Positions 27,041-40,230 of a DNA stretch of 64,000 nucleotides are shown here, in pieces (the stretch's first letter is position 1; each line of letters starts with the position of its first letter). The stretch comes from Veronia pacifica (GTDB taxonomy: Bacteria > Pseudomonadota > Gammaproteobacteria > Enterobacterales > Vibrionaceae). The DNA lies in assembly GCF_001707825.1 (NCBI RefSeq), contig NZ_LYBM01000009.1:1-64000 (forward strand), given 5' to 3'. A program made the translations under genes and the position numbers. The notes under the pieces are model-generated. The model worked only from the letters and a program-made list of their open reading frames with translations. It was not told where the DNA came from and ran no database searches.

Positions 27041-27061
27041 AACACATACTGACAAGGGTGT

Positions 27062-29073
<2,012 letters not shown>

Positions 29074-29084
29074 TAACTAAACTC

Positions 29085-30197
29085 CTAAAAACGCTGTTCG
29101 ATGATCCCGCCACCCAGGCAAACATCACCGAGATAAAAAACTGCTGACTGACCGGGAGTAACCGCGGCTTGTGGCTCGTCGAATATTACTTTTATGGTCA
29201 GCTCATCCACAGGCTCGATGGTACATGATATGTCCTGTTGGCGGTATCGCGTTTTCACGGTGCACTTCAATGATTGGCGAATCGGTGTACGGTCAACCCA
29301 GTGAAGTTGTGCAGCAATTAACCCATTTGAGAAAAGGGCAGGGTGGTTGTGACCTTGACCGACAATAAGCACATTCCTCTTAATGTCTTTATCGACGACA
29401 TACCAAGGCTCCTCATTACCATTGCCCCCTTTTTGACCGCCGATATGAAGGCCCTTACGCTGCCCCAATGTGTGATACATCAAGCCTTGATGCTCACCAA
29501 TCGCGTTTCCTTCTGTTGTTTCGATAAGGCCGGGTTGCGCGGGTAGGTATTGCGAGAGAAACTCAGTAAACTTGCGTTCACCAATAAAGCAAATTCCGGT
29601 TGAGTCTTTTTTCTTTGCCGTTACCAAGCCTTGCTCTTCTGCAATACGTCTAACCTCAGGCTTCTCAAGCTCACCAACAGGGAACAAGCTTCTGGCAACC
29701 TGATCATGGCTAAGCGTGTAAAGAAAATAGCTTTGGTCTTTATTGTTGTCTTTACCACGTAGCATTTGAGGCTTTTCGCCACTGTGCGTCGGGAATGTCC
29801 GACGAACATAGTGACCCATAGCAATGTAATCGGCTTCTAACACTTCCCCCGCAAATTCCAGGAAGGCTTTAAATTTAATTTCTTTGTTACAAAGGATGTC
29901 GGGGTTTGGGGTTCTGCCTGCTTTGTATTCTGACAGGAAATGTTCGAAGACATTGTCCCAGTACTCTGCAGCAAAATTAATGGTATGAAGTGTAATACCG
30001 AGCTTGTCACACACAGCTTGCGCGTCTGCCAGATCCTCTGCGGCTGAACAGTATTCTTCGTTATCGTCTTCTTCCCAGTTTTTCATGAACAGGCCTTCGA
30101 CCTGATAGCCTTGTTGAAGAAGAAGGTAAGCGGAAACCGATGAGTCGACTCCTCCGGACATACCGACGATAACTTTTTTAGTGCTGTTGTCTGACAT
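29085..30197 (-). CDS. mnmA: tRNA-specific 2-thiouridylase MnmA
   Basis: MnmA thiolates U34 of tRNAs for Lys, Glu and Gln using sulfur relayed by TusE. The PP-loop SGGVDSS adenylates the uridine. The two catalytic cysteines lie in [12 protein letters not shown] and [11 protein letters not shown] place the start at ATG 30197 (MSDNSTKK...), giving 370 residues, as homologues begin there. An in-frame ATG four codons upstream is possible and neither has a strong ribosome site. First gene of mnmA-hflD-purB. Confidence 0.96.
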   Translation of the reverse strand: MSDNSTKKVIVGMSGGVDSSVSAYLLLQQGYQVEGLFMKNWEEDDNEEYCSAAEDLADAQAVCDKLGITLHTINFAAEYWDNVFEHFLSEYKAGRTPNPDILCNKEIKFKAFLEFAGEVLEADYIAMGHYVRRTFPTHSGEKPQMLRGKDNNKDQSYFLYTLSHDQVARSLFPVGELEKPEVRRIAEEQGLVTAKKKDSTGICFIGERKFTEFLSQYLPAQPGLIETTEGNAIGEHQGLMYHTLGQRKGLHIGGQKGGNGNEEPWYVVDKDIKRNVLIVGQGHNHPALFSNGLIAAQLHWVDRTPIRQSLKCTVKTRYRQQDISCTIEPVDELTIKVIFDEPQAAVTPGQSAVFYLGDVCLGGGIIEQRF

Positions 30198-30292
30198 AGC
30201 GAAATTCATGCTGTAATTAAATCGGTGGCTGAGTTTAACAGAAAGAAGACGTTGGAAACAGATGAGAACCGAGTCACGTTTTCTTGACCATT

Positions 30293-30958
30293 TTAAGTGT
30301 CATTATTTGCTGACACTTCGCGCCATTCTCCGGGCTGAAGTCCGTCTACCGTCCACCTACCCATACTATATCGAACCAATCGTAAGGTAGGGTGACCGAC
30401 ATGAGCTGTCATTCGACGAACCTGACGATTTCTTCCCTCTCGAAGAGTAATCGCCAGCCAGGAGGTCGGAATATTTGCTCTGAATCTGACAGGGGGATTT
30501 CTGGGCCATAAATCAGGGCTATCAATTCTCTCTATCTCAGCGGGCAAGGTTAAACCATCCTTAAGTTCTACCCCTTTGCGGAGTTGATCGAGTGTCGCAT
30601 CGTCTGGCACCCCCTCTACCTGCACCCAATATGTTTTCGGTTGCTTGGACTTAGGCTGGGTCAAGCGAGCTTGCAAAGCACCGTCATTAGTTAGCACCAA
30701 AAGTCCTTCGCTGTCCTTATCTAGTCTGCCTGCAGCGTAAATATCTTTGATCGGCACAAAGTCAGATAAGGTTGAGTCTCCGGGTTCACCGGTAAACTGG
30801 GTCAGCGTGTTGAAAGGTTTATTAAGTAATATGATGCGCTTGGGTCCACGCTCACGCTTTTTTGTTTGAATTTGTCGCGAAACAGGCTTCCTCTTGTTTG
30901 ACTTAGACTGGTCGGAGGACGTTGATTTTTTTTGAAATGATTTTCGAGAAAAGGTCAT
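30293..30958 (-). CDS. rluE: 23S rRNA pseudouridine synthase RluE
   Basis: RluE makes pseudouridine 2457 in 23S rRNA. The 221-residue protein has a basic, disordered-looking N-terminus ([20 protein letters not shown]), then the RsuA/RluE catalytic domain. The catalytic aspartate is in [39 protein letters not shown] is the family's C-terminal motif. It is divergent from icd, as in many gammaproteobacteria. Confidence 0.95.
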   Translation of the reverse strand: MTFSRKSFQKKSTSSDQSKSNKRKPVSRQIQTKKRERGPKRIILLNKPFNTLTQFTGEPGDSTLSDFVPIKDIYAAGRLDKDSEGLLVLTNDGALQARLTQPKSKQPKTYWVQVEGVPDDATLDQLRKGVELKDGLTLPAEIERIDSPDLWPRNPPVRFRANIPTSWLAITLREGRNRQVRRMTAHVGHPTLRLVRYSMGRWTVDGLQPGEWREVSANNDT

Positions 30959-31218
30959 TGGGTTATGTCAATCAGCTCAGGCTACAAATGAGACCTCAGT
31001 ATTATACATAGAATAATCTGATTGGCCTGTTTCTGATTTTAAAGTATTCTTTCGGCCACATGTTACACCACACAGAACAATCTTTGTAATACTGCCACAG
31101 CATCCGCATCTAATACGTGAAAACATATAAACAAGCGATTTTAGACTGTACCCCGGAAGGTTGTGGAGTATGTTTTGATGGCATGTACACAGCATAAATG
31201 GACGCTAGGAGAGTATTA

Positions 31219-32469
31219 ATGGAAACTAAAGTTGTCGTTCCGGCAAATGGCCAGAAAATCACCCTTGATGGAAGCAAACTGATCGTACCAAACAACCCAG
31301 TTATTCCTTACATCGAAGGTGACGGCATTGGTGTGGACGTGAGCCCTGCAATGATCAAAGTTGTGGATGCTGCAGTAGAGAAAGCGTACAGCGGTGACCG
31401 TAAGATTTCTTGGATGGAAATCTACACAGGTGAAAAATCTACTCAGGTATACGGTGAAGATGAGTGGCTGCCAAAAGAGACGCTTGATTTTATTCGTGAT
31501 TACAAAGTAGCAATTAAAGGCCCTCTTACTACGCCAGTAGGCGGTGGTATCCGTTCGCTAAACGTAGCACTTCGCCAAGAGCTTGACCTCTATATCTGTG
31601 CTCGCCCAGTTCGCTACTTTGAGGGTGTGCCAAGTCCTCTGAAACAACCAGAGCTGACCGATATGGTCATTTACCGTGAGAACTCAGAAGATATCTACGC
31701 TGGTGTTGAGTTCAAAGCGGGCACTGCAGAAGCTGACAAAGTTATTAAATTCCTGCAGGAAGAAATGGGTGCAACGAAGATTCGATTCCCTCAGCAGTGC
31801 GGTGTTGGTATCAAACCAATTTCCGAAGAGGGTACAAAGCGCTTGGTTCGTGCTGCTATTCAATACGCGGTGGATAACGATCGTGACTCGATGACCTTGG
31901 TACACAAAGGTAACATCATGAAGTTCACCGAAGGTGCATTCAAAGACTGGGGCTATGAAGTAGCTCGTGATGAGTTTGGTGCTGAGTTGCTGGATGGCGG
32001 CCCTTGGATGTCATTCAAAAACCCAAATACCGGTAAAGAGATCATCATCAAAGACGTTATCGCAGATGCCTTCCTGCAGCAAATCCTGCTGCGTCCTGCA
32101 GAGTATGATGTGATTGCAACCATGAACTTGAACGGCGATTACATTTCTGATGCACTTGCTGCTCAAGTTGGCGGCATTGGTATTGCACCTGGTGCGAATA
32201 TTGGTGATGGTGTTGCGCTGTTCGAAGCGACTCACGGAACGGCACCTAAGTACGCTGGTCAGGACAAAGTAAACCCAGGCTCACTGATCCTGTCTGCTGA
32301 AATGATGCTTCGTCACCTTGGTTGGACAGAAGCTGCTGACCTAATCATTTCCTCAATGGAAAAAGCAATCAGCAACAAGACTGTGACCTATGATTTTGAG
32401 CGTCTGATGGACGGCGCGACTCTGCGTAAGTGTTCAGAGTTTGCACAGGACATGATTGACCAAATGTAA
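31219..32469 (+). CDS. icd: NADP-dependent isocitrate dehydrogenase
   Basis: TCA-cycle enzyme converting isocitrate to 2-oxoglutarate. It is 416 residues from ATG 31219, which has an AGGAG site (an in-frame ATG at 31198 precedes that site and is unlikely). The substrate segment [17 protein letters not shown] contains the serine that AceK phosphorylates in E. coli. The metal-binding DAFLQQ and NADP-specific [16 protein letters not shown] regions are present. It is monocistronic and followed by a strong terminator. Confidence 0.98.
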   Translation: METKVVVPANGQKITLDGSKLIVPNNPVIPYIEGDGIGVDVSPAMIKVVDAAVEKAYSGDRKISWMEIYTGEKSTQVYGEDEWLPKETLDFIRDYKVAIKGPLTTPVGGGIRSLNVALRQELDLYICARPVRYFEGVPSPLKQPELTDMVIYRENSEDIYAGVEFKAGTAEADKVIKFLQEEMGATKIRFPQQCGVGIKPISEEGTKRLVRAAIQYAVDNDRDSMTLVHKGNIMKFTEGAFKDWGYEVARDEFGAELLDGGPWMSFKNPNTGKEIIIKDVIADAFLQQILLRPAEYDVIATMNLNGDYISDALAAQVGGIGIAPGANIGDGVALFEATHGTAPKYAGQDKVNPGSLILSAEMMLRHLGWTEAADLIISSMEKAISNKTVTYDFERLMDGATLRKCSEFAQDMIDQM

Positions 32470-32486
32470 TCAGTCCCCGTTCTAAT

Positions 32487-32518
32487 GAAAAAACCCAGCT
32501 TTTCGGCTGGGTTTTTTT
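32487..32518 (+). terminator. Terminator of icd
   Basis: The stem AAACCCAGC/GCTGGGTTT with a TTTTCG loop runs into seven T. It starts about 18 bases after the icd stop. Confidence 0.88.
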
Positions 32519-32588
32519 GATCATGGGCATACAGTTTAGTTAATTCGTCTGTCGGTTGTTTTGCTGTTCTTTTACAAACGCCAAGACG

Positions 32589-32625
32589 TAAAAAAAGGAT
32601 GATGATTTATCAAATCACCATCCTA
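32589..32625 (-). terminator. Terminator of cspD
   Basis: On the minus strand AGGATGGTGATTT pairs with AAATCATCATCCT and is followed by TTTTTTT. It lies about 30 bases after the cspD stop. Confidence 0.85.
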
Positions 32626-32656
32626 GCTGAATTTTGTTGAGCCGCTCGATCTGTAG

Positions 32657-32878
32657 TTATTTAGCAGCTTCATTTTCTACCGGAACAATTTCACTGGCGT
32701 GAAATCCTTTTGGACCTTCCTGCACTTCGTAATTAACCGATTGGCCGGCTTTCAGAGTGCGGTAACCTTCCATCTGGATGGTCGAATAATGTGCGAAGAT
32801 GTCACCATCTCCATCATCTGGACAAATAAAACCGAATCCTTTTGCGTTGTTAAACCACTTAACCGTACCAGTTGCCAT
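32657..32878 (-). CDS. cspD: Cold-shock-domain protein CspD
   Basis: A 73-residue cold-shock domain protein, from ATG 32878 (an upstream in-frame ATG is out of keeping with the family). It has RNP1 KGFGFI and an RNP2 variant DIFAHYSTI instead of the usual VFVHFS, as in the CspD branch. E. coli CspD binds single-stranded DNA and inhibits replication in stationary phase. The position next to clpSA is conserved, and CspD is a Lon substrate there. A GGGAAG ribosome site precedes the start. Confidence 0.94.
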   Translation of the reverse strand: MATGTVKWFNNAKGFGFICPDDGDGDIFAHYSTIQMEGYRTLKAGQSVNYEVQEGPKGFHASEIVPVENEAAK

Positions 32879-33721
32879 GTGAAACTTCCCTCTTGCATTC
32901 AAATTGCATAACTATGAGTAAATACCTACATCTTTGAGAACACTACTCAGTTGAAATTGATGCAGCGTTTGTTAACTACAATCCACACTCTAGTAGAAAC
33001 TTTTGGGCAGTCAAGCTCACAAATGATGATAGAGCAATATTTTAATTAAAATGAGTGGCTTTGTGCGCTATGAGGTATATGTGTTATTCATGTATCAGTT
33101 TGTTGCATTTTTGATACGAGGTGAGATTATTTATTGTCCATATATAGTGTGAGTTTGTTATCAATTACTCTATTTGGCGTATTATTGAACAAGGATAATA
33201 AAACTAATTTTTGTATGTAAAATAATTAATAACAATGACTTAAATTTAATCTCTGTATGATTTTCGTACATTTCCTTCATTCAAAAACTTGATATCAACA
33301 GACGAAAAAAAATAAAACTGTCTGCATATAGATTAGGCTTTAATAAAGTTTTTTTTAAATGTGAAATCGACAGAATCCTATTATTCGTTTTGTCTATTTA
33401 CTTATACAGAAATAGTGGTCACATTTTTACGTTATAAAGAAAAGAAATTATCTGGGAAATGAATAATGTTCAAAAACACGCCTTTCGTATATTGGTGGTC
33501 TGCTAAATGATATTTGCTTTCATAATGTCGTAGGGGTTATAAAAAGTTTGTTTCCTGACAACAAGCATAGCAATGTGAGGTTTGCTGGAATACAATCTGT
33601 GAATTAGGTTTTAAGTAGTGGTGGTGATTCTTTTACTGTCTAATAAGGAAGAGGACGGGTTTCGGGATAAATGGTTGTTTCGAAAGAGAGATATAGCTAC
33701 CTTTAAGATAATAAAACTGTT
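32879..33721. other. Long AT-rich intergenic region between divergent cspD and clpS
   Basis: This 843-base stretch is strongly AT-rich and has no ORF with a ribosome site. I found no clear hairpin terminator or sRNA-like unit. It must carry the cspD and clpS promoters. The length is unusual for this otherwise compact window. Confidence 0.5.
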
Positions 33722-34042
33722 ATGAGCAAATTGTACGAGTGGATAGTCCCAGATACTGATGTAGCGGAAACGCAGGAAACAAAAGCGAAACCGCCATCAA
33801 TGTATAAGGTTCTTTTGAATAATGACGATTACACACCTATGGAGTTTGTCGTCGAAGTGCTTCAGCGTTTTTTTTCGAAAGATCTGGAAGATGCGACACA
33901 GCTAATGCTGGCAGTTCATTACCAAGGAAAAGCTGTTTGTGGCGTCTACACCGCGGAAGTCGCTGAAATGAAAGTTGCACAGGTAATGATGTATGCAAAA
34001 GAACATCAACACCCACTGTTGTGCACAATGGAAAAAGCCTGA
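33722..34042 (+). CDS. clpS: ATP-dependent Clp protease adaptor ClpS
   Basis: ClpS delivers proteins with N-terminal Leu, Phe, Trp or Tyr to ClpAP. The 106-residue protein has a disordered N-terminal arm, needed for ClpA engagement. The folded domain follows ([20 protein letters not shown]), with the N-degron pocket residues N-N-D-D-Y-T-P-M and the conserved histidine in [11 protein letters not shown]. It is followed after 62 bases by clpA. Confidence 0.96.
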   Translation: MSKLYEWIVPDTDVAETQETKAKPPSMYKVLLNNDDYTPMEFVVEVLQRFFSKDLEDATQLMLAVHYQGKAVCGVYTAEVAEMKVAQVMMYAKEHQHPLLCTMEKA

Positions 34043-34104
34043 GTTGAGGGAGTAGATTTCTCTCTCCGGCACACCAAATCGTGGTTTATTGAGGGAGGTG
34101 CCTT

Positions 34105-36363
34105 ATGCTGAACAAAGAACTTGAAGCGAGCCTCAACGGAGCGTTTGCCAAAGCCAGGGAAAAACGGCACGAGTTTATGACTGTCGAACATCTCTTAATG
34201 GCGCTACTAGAAAACGTAGCGGCGAGAGAAGCACTCCTAGCTTGCCGTGCGGACATAGATGCTCTGAGAAAGGAACTCGATGCATTTATTGAACAAACCA
34301 CCCCTCTAATACCTGCTGACGACGACAGCCGTGAAACTCAGCCAACCCTTAGCTTTCAGCGTGTGCTGCAGCGAGCTGTGTTTCATGTTCAGTCATCTGG
34401 CAGAAGTGAAGTGAGCGGAGCCAACGTCCTTGTCGCTATCTTTAGTGAGCAGGAGTCGCATGCTGCCTATCTCCTTAAGAAAAACGACATAAGCAGACTT
34501 GATGTCGTTAACTATATCTCCCATGGCACGACCAAGAGCTCTGATGAAGAGTTACCGGGGTCCGAAATGCCATCTGATGAGGCAGCAGTCGAAGGGAATG
34601 GTGAAGAGCGCCTTGAGAATTTTGCAACAAATCTAAATCAGCTTGCCAGAGTCGGGGGCATAGACCCACTCATCGGTCGTGAAAAGGAATTGGAGCGAAC
34701 GATTCAAGTGCTGTGCCGCCGTCGTAAAAACAACCCGTTACTTGTCGGTGAAGCTGGCGTTGGTAAAACAGCGATTGCTGAGGGCTTGGCATGGCGGATT
34801 GTCGAAGGGCAGGTTCCTGAGATTATCCAAGATTGTGTGATTTATTCTTTGGATATCGGTTCTCTACTTGCCGGTACGAAATATCGTGGTGATTTTGAGA
34901 AGCGGTTTAAAACGATACTCAAGCAATTAGAGAAAGAAGATCATGCGGTCCTGTTTATCGATGAGATTCATACTATCATTGGCGCAGGTGCAGCCTCAGG
35001 CGGTCAAGTCGACGCCGCAAACCTGATCAAACCTCTGCTCTCCAGTGGTAAATTGCGCTGCATTGGTTCAACGACCTATCAAGAGTATTCAAATATCTTC
35101 GAGAAAGAGCGCGCATTGGCCCGCCGCTTCCAGAAGATAGATGTGGTTGAACCGTCAGTTGACGACACCACAAAAATACTCATGGGCCTCAAGCCGAAAT
35201 ATGAGGCGCATCACGAGGTAAGGTACACCAGCAAAGCCATCCGCGCTGCTGTTGAGCTATCAGCGAAATATATCAACGAGCGACATCTTCCCGATAAAGC
35301 GATCGACGTGATTGATGAGGCTGGCGCACGTTGTCGCTTGGCACCCGCAAGTCGTCGCAAAAAGACAATCAGCGTGGGCGATATCGAAAACATGGTCGCC
35401 AAAATGGCTCGTATTCCTGAGAAGTCAGTATCTTCAACAGACAAAGATATCCTTCAGACACTGGAAGGTAAGCTTAAAATGCTGGTGTTTGGTCAGGATG
35501 AAGCCATCGGCGCACTCTGTGAGGCGATAAAGTTAAGCCGAGCAGGTCTGGGTGCTGAGAATAAGCCTGTCGGTTCATTCCTGTTTGCAGGTCCTACTGG
35601 TGTAGGTAAGACCGAAGTAACAGTCCAACTCGCAAGGTCTATGGGGATAGAGCTTCAACGGTTTGATATGTCAGAGTACATGGAGCGCCACACAGTCAGT
35701 AGATTGATTGGTGCGCCTCCGGGCTACGTCGGATACGACCAGGGCGGTTTGCTGACTGATGCTGTAATTAAGCACCCACATTCTGTCGTGCTTCTTGATG
35801 AGATTGAGAAAGCGCATCCCGATGTCTTTAACCTACTGCTACAGGTCATGGATAACGGTACGCTGACTGATAACAACGGCCGTAAGGCTGACTTCCGTAA
35901 TGTTATCTTAGTAATGACAACCAATGCGGGTGTCAGCGAGACAGTACGTAAGTCTATCGGCCTGATCCAACAGGACCACAGCTTAGATGCAATGTCGGAA
36001 ATCAAAAAGGTATTCTCGCCAGAGTTCCGAAATCGCCTGGACAACATCATTTGGTTTAACCACCTTGATGAGGCTGTCATTCTTCAGGTTGTTGATAAAT
36101 TTATTGTTGAACTGCAAGCACAGCTCGATGCGAGAGGTGTATCACTTGAAGTCAGTGACAAAGCCAAAAAGTGGCTGGCGACGAAAGGCTATGACAAGTC
36201 TATGGGAGCAAGGCCAATGGCGAGAGTCATGCAGGATCACATGAAGAAAAATCTGGCCAACGAGCTGTTGTTCGGTTGTCTGGTTAACGGCGGAACAGTA
36301 AAAGTTGGACTCAAGAGCGACAAGCTAACGTTCAGCTTCAGCGATGAGATGGAGCCGGCGTGA
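34105..36363 (+). CDS. clpA: ATP-dependent Clp protease ATP-binding subunit ClpA
   Basis: Hexameric AAA+ unfoldase that feeds substrates to ClpP. The 752 residues comprise the N-domain that binds ClpS (about 1-145), then D1 with Walker A GEAGVGKT and Walker [12 protein letters not shown]2 follows with GPTGVGKT and [13 protein letters not shown]. The ClpP-docking loop SIGLIQQD is in D2. A GGGAGG ribosome site lies before the ATG. It completes the N-degron module with clpS, bpt and aat. Confidence 0.97.
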   Translation: MLNKELEASLNGAFAKAREKRHEFMTVEHLLMALLENVAAREALLACRADIDALRKELDAFIEQTTPLIPADDDSRETQPTLSFQRVLQRAVFHVQSSGRSEVSGANVLVAIFSEQESHAAYLLKKNDISRLDVVNYISHGTTKSSDEELPGSEMPSDEAAVEGNGEERLENFATNLNQLARVGGIDPLIGREKELERTIQVLCRRRKNNPLLVGEAGVGKTAIAEGLAWRIVEGQVPEIIQDCVIYSLDIGSLLAGTKYRGDFEKRFKTILKQLEKEDHAVLFIDEIHTIIGAGAASGGQVDAANLIKPLLSSGKLRCIGSTTYQEYSNIFEKERALARRFQKIDVVEPSVDDTTKILMGLKPKYEAHHEVRYTSKAIRAAVELSAKYINERHLPDKAIDVIDEAGARCRLAPASRRKKTISVGDIENMVAKMARIPEKSVSSTDKDILQTLEGKLKMLVFGQDEAIGALCEAIKLSRAGLGAENKPVGSFLFAGPTGVGKTEVTVQLARSMGIELQRFDMSEYMERHTVSRLIGAPPGYVGYDQGGLLTDAVIKHPHSVVLLDEIEKAHPDVFNLLLQVMDNGTLTDNNGRKADFRNVILVMTTNAGVSETVRKSIGLIQQDHSLDAMSEIKKVFSPEFRNRLDNIIWFNHLDEAVILQVVDKFIVELQAQLDARGVSLEVSDKAKKWLATKGYDKSMGARPMARVMQDHMKKNLANELLFGCLVNGGTVKVGLKSDKLTFSFSDEMEPA

Positions 36364-36387
36364 TAGCGTAAAAAATTAACACAAAGA

Positions 36388-36411
36388 AACCCGGCGAAAG
36401 CCGGGTTTTTT
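36388..36411. terminator. Terminator between clpA and infA
   Basis: The stem AACCCGGC/GCCGGGTT with a GAAA tetraloop is followed by six T on the + strand. On the minus strand the tail is TTTCTTTG, so it could also serve infA. Confidence 0.85.
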
Positions 36412-36432
36412 CTATCTTGCCTGGCGTGAGGA

Positions 36433-36651
<219 letters not shown>

Positions 36652-36830
36652 TTAATCCTCTTGGACTATTCATCAGCCATTTTATAACCGGCAGATAATG
36701 CCTTGATTCTAGGAATCTGTAAACTTCAAGGCCGGAATTCTACCCCTTTGCATGGTCAGTGACCAGCAAAAATCATGAATAAGTGTCGCCGAAGTTAACA
36801 AAAAGAGGCTGAAACGGCTTAATCAGTGGC

Positions 36831-37520
36831 TTACCGCCATTTACCAGCAACAAATCGTTGGTGTGGTTTGAACCGTGACTTGTAATTCATCGCTTCGCAG
36901 CCATCGATTTGAAAGCCAAGATAGAGCCAATGAATTGTGTTTTCACGTGCATGGTTGAGTTGGGCCAGTACACAGAGAGAACCAAGAGACCATTTATGGT
37001 GGGGCTCAAAAAAGCTGTAGAGAGCACTGTAACCTCGTTCGGAGATATCTGTTACTGCAACGGCAATCAGTTTTTCTTCCTGGTAGAGGTGTAGGTAGCC
37101 TGTCTGCATCCAATCACTCTCGATAAAGCTGCTGAAGTCCTGTCTATCTGCCGGATACATTGATCCATTGCGATGACGTGCTTCAATGTATTTTTTGTAC
37201 AGAGGAAACCAAGCTTCATCAAGGTTGGGTTTTAGCTCTGTTCGCAAGCGTTTCAGCTGGCTGAGTTGACGTTTCTGACTTTTCGTTGGCTCGAAGTCAG
37301 GGACAGATATTCGCAATGATTGGCAGGCCTGACAATGAAGGCACTGAGGGCGATAAATACTGTTTCCGCTTCGACGGAAACCTGACTCCAATAGTATCTG
37401 ATAGGCATCGGTACAGTGAACGTCTGCATCCATGACGATAGCAACCGACTCCGTTTGTCCCGGAAGATAACTGCAAGGCGAGGGCGGCATAATCCCAAGC
37501 TGGATGGACTTCTTAATCAT
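36831..37520 (-). CDS. bpt: Aspartate/glutamate leucyltransferase (Bpt; arginyltransferase family)
   Basis: Transfers leucine from Leu-tRNA to proteins with N-terminal Asp or Glu, creating ClpS-recognised N-degrons. The 229-residue protein has the ATE N-terminal cysteine motif (SPCSYLPGQ) and the zinc/iron-cluster-like RPQCLHCQACQSLRI. The C-terminal domain contains GYSALYSFFEPHH and YLGFQIDGCEAMNYKSRFKP. The specificity (Leu rather than Arg) is inferred from characterised Vibrio Bpt. The start overlaps the end of aat by 8 bases, so the two are translationally coupled. Confidence 0.93.
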   Translation of the reverse strand: MIKKSIQLGIMPPSPCSYLPGQTESVAIVMDADVHCTDAYQILLESGFRRSGNSIYRPQCLHCQACQSLRISVPDFEPTKSQKRQLSQLKRLRTELKPNLDEAWFPLYKKYIEARHRNGSMYPADRQDFSSFIESDWMQTGYLHLYQEEKLIAVAVTDISERGYSALYSFFEPHHKWSLGSLCVLAQLNHARENTIHWLYLGFQIDGCEAMNYKSRFKPHQRFVAGKWR

Positions 37521-38232
37521 CGTTTTCCTGACCCATCAACCATTGAGGATCATAAACCTCATGTTTGAGATACTTATCTTTAAGTGTATCCAGCAGTGGA
37601 ATAAATTCCTCCCTTTTGATGGCGACAGCGCCAAGCGATGCAAGATGTTCCGTCATCATTTGGCAGTCAATGACTTTGCCTCCAGCTGCTGAAAAGTGTT
37701 CGCAAAAAGCCCATAAAGCAATTTTTGACGCATTGGACCGTTTAGAAAACATGGATTCGCCACAGAACATTTGACCGACAGAGACTCCGTATAGACCGCC
37801 AATCAGCTCATCCTGATACCAAACCTCAACGCTGTGACAAAGTCCCTTGAGGTGCAGCTCAGTGTAAGCTTCTCGCATCTCTTGAGTGATCCAGACCTGA
37901 TCGTCGCCACGAATGAGTGCGCAATTATATATGACATCTGAAAATGCAGTATTGATTGATACGCGGTAGTCAGCCTTGCGCGCGAACTTTCTCAGGCTTT
38001 TGTTGGGGGTAAAGTCCGGTGCGCTGAATATCGCGCGTTCTGATGGGGACCACCATAAATAAGGGTCATTGTTGCTAAACCATGGGAAAATACCGCGCCT
38101 GTATGCTTGGTGTAAACGCTTTGTACTAAGATCTCCGCCAATAGCAAGCAGGCCATCAGGGTCGTCCAGAGCGTCTGACACAGGGGGAAAGTAATTGGGA
38201 TTATCTTCAAGTGGTGGCAAGTAAATGGTCAT
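37513..38232 (-). CDS. aat: Leucyl/phenylalanyl-tRNA--protein transferase
   Basis: Aat adds Leu or Phe to proteins with N-terminal Lys or Arg, marking them for ClpS/ClpAP. The 239-residue length is normal. Recognisable segments are FPPVSDALDDPDGLLAIGGDL, YRRGIFPWFS and the active-site region ELIGGLYGVSVGQMFCGESMFS. It is the first gene of an aat-bpt pair, near infA and clpSA. Confidence 0.96.
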   Translation of the reverse strand: MTIYLPPLEDNPNYFPPVSDALDDPDGLLAIGGDLSTKRLHQAYRRGIFPWFSNNDPYLWWSPSERAIFSAPDFTPNKSLRKFARKADYRVSINTAFSDVIYNCALIRGDDQVWITQEMREAYTELHLKGLCHSVEVWYQDELIGGLYGVSVGQMFCGESMFSKRSNASKIALWAFCEHFSAAGGKVIDCQMMTEHLASLGAVAIKREEFIPLLDTLKDKYLKHEVYDPQWLMGQENDD

Positions 38233-38502
38233 AAAACACCAGTTCGAAAAACCTTCTCGTTATATTCTCAACCAACCTGATAATGACTTTTTTCAAGCTG
38301 TTTGGGTTTATATCTATTAAAGCATTGAATATTTGTAAGTAAAATATAAAAGTCAGCTGACAAGGTCTATCGACGAGATGATTTCGCTCCTTTCCTGCTG
38401 TGTGATTGATTTTTCGTTCGTTTCTATGCAGGGAAGATTTCTTCGATAGCAAAAATAACAAAAGGGAGATTTCTCTCCCTCTGTTATTGTCATTCTATCT
38501 TA

Positions 38503-40230
38503 TCAGCAGGTTGACAGACGGTTTAATAACGCCGTGTAGCGTCCGCCCTGTTTTTTGAGGGCTGTATGGCTCCCTTGCTCAATAATTCCACCCTCGTCCA
38601 TAAGGCAAACCGTATCCATCTGTTGCAATCCGACCAAGCGGTGTGTGATGAAAAGTACGGTCTTATCTTTGGCATGTTCCAAGAGCAGGGTGAGGATCTG
38701 TTGCTCAGTTTTCGCATCAAGTCCTTCTGTTGGCTCATCGAGAAGTAAGATAGGTGCGTCTCTCAGCATGGCCCGAGCTATTCCCAGACGGCGTCTTTCA
38801 CCGCCAGAGAGCAATCGCCCACCATCTCCAAGCCACATATCCAGCCCGGGCTCTTCCAGCAAGACCTGCAGTCCAACCTGATTTAGTACTGACACTAAGG
38901 ATTCATCACTGGCATTAGGTGCTGCCATCCTGAGGTTATTGCGCAGGGTGCCATTAAACAGATCGACTCGTTGGCTAACAACAGCGATTGACTGACGCAA
39001 TGTAGACTCTTGCCACTGGGTAAGAGGGACATCATCAATGAATATTTGTCCCTCACGAGGATCCCAGTTCCTCGTAATCAATTGAAGCAGCGTTGATTTA
39101 CCACAGCCTGTTCTTCCCAGTAGCGCGATTTTCTCACCCTGTTTGATACTGAGGCTGATATCGGAGACTGCATCCTGTTGTGCGCCGTGGTAGCGGAACG
39201 TTACACCGTCAAACCTGATGTTACCTCTTGCTAGTACTTGGTGACCTTGAGGATCAAAGACAGTATCCGGTGTCGTTTCGAGAATTTCATTGAGACGACC
39301 AGCAGAGGTTATGGTCTGCCCTAAATACTGAAATGCACCTGCAACTGGAGCCATGAGCTCAAAGCTAGCCATAGTGGCGAAGGCAACCATAGCAACCATA
39401 GGATCTGGCTTGTTACCGCCTATACCGTCTGCAGCGAGCCAAATCATTAGCACCAGCGTTAAACCATTTGCCGCCACCATAAAAGCACTGGCGAGGCCCG
39501 TGATCGCGGCCATCCGTCTTTGTGATGCTAACAGAGTATTTTGTTGTGATTCTGCATCGTCACGATAGCGTTGTGCTGCGCCAAAAATATTGAGTTCGGC
39601 ATGCCCCTGAATCCAGTCAAGCAAAGATATCCGCAGGCTTGATCGGGTCTGAGCAATCGACTTGCCGTGATCCGCACCCAAGCGATAGAAAATAACCGGT
39701 AACGTCAGCATAAGTGTCAGCAAAATCGCGCCAAGTGTCAGTCCAAGCGTGGGCTCGAACCAATACAGAAAACTGCTGACAGCAATAATACCTAACGAGC
39801 CAACCAATAATGGGCTGACCAGACGCAGGTAGACATGATCCATGGCGTCGACATCAGCAACCATGCGGTTAAGAATATCGGCATCTCGAAGCGATCCAAG
39901 GCGACCCGGTATTAACGGCGTCAGTCGCTGGAAAAAGAAGATACGCAGGTCTGCAAGTAACTTGAAGGTAGCATTATGGCTTACCACTCGCTCTCCCCAT
40001 CGTCCCGCCGTTCTTGCGATTGAGAGACCTCGCACTCCGCCAGCTGGCAACATGTAGTTAAAGTTGCTGCCAACCGTTAAACCAGCTACTGCAGATGCTG
40101 CAATAAACCACCCGGAGAGGGTTAATAGACCAATGGCTGCGCATAGTGTTGCCAAGGCCAGTATCATGCCAAGGGTCAGGCCAACCCAGTGTTTTCTGTA
40201 TAGACGAAGGAATGGTAGAAGATCACGCAT
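38503..40230 (-). CDS. cydC: Heterodimeric cysteine/glutathione ABC exporter subunit CydC
   Basis: With CydD it exports reduced thiols to the periplasm and is needed to assemble cytochrome bd oxidase. The 575 residues comprise six membrane helices (about 1-310) and an ATPase domain. Walker A is GRTGCGKST, the signature LSGGERRRLGIARAM, and Walker B ILLLDEPTEGLD. The start overlaps the end of cydD by 8 bases, so the operon is cydDC. Confidence 0.95.
   Translation of the reverse strand: MRDLLPFLRLYRKHWVGLTLGMILALATLCAAIGLLTLSGWFIAASAVAGLTVGSNFNYMLPAGGVRGLSIARTAGRWGERVVSHNATFKLLADLRIFFFQRLTPLIPGRLGSLRDADILNRMVADVDAMDHVYLRLVSPLLVGSLGIIAVSSFLYWFEPTLGLTLGAILLTLMLTLPVIFYRLGADHGKSIAQTRSSLRISLLDWIQGHAELNIFGAAQRYRDDAESQQNTLLASQRRMAAITGLASAFMVAANGLTLVLMIWLAADGIGGNKPDPMVAMVAFATMASFELMAPVAGAFQYLGQTITSAGRLNEILETTPDTVFDPQGHQVLARGNIRFDGVTFRYHGAQQDAVSDISLSIKQGEKIALLGRTGCGKSTLLQLITRNWDPREGQIFIDDVPLTQWQESTLRQSIAVVSQRVDLFNGTLRNNLRMAAPNASDESLVSVLNQVGLQVLLEEPGLDMWLGDGGRLLSGGERRRLGIARAMLRDAPILLLDEPTEGLDAKTEQQILTLLLEHAKDKTVLFITHRLVGLQQMDTVCLMDEGGIIEQGSHTALKKQGGRYTALLNRLSTC

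Noticed and set aside
33722-36363. clpS/clpA region examined for a mobile or defence element because of the long AT-rich spacer before it
   Set aside because: All genes are standard core genes in conserved order. No integrase, transposase or repeats were found.
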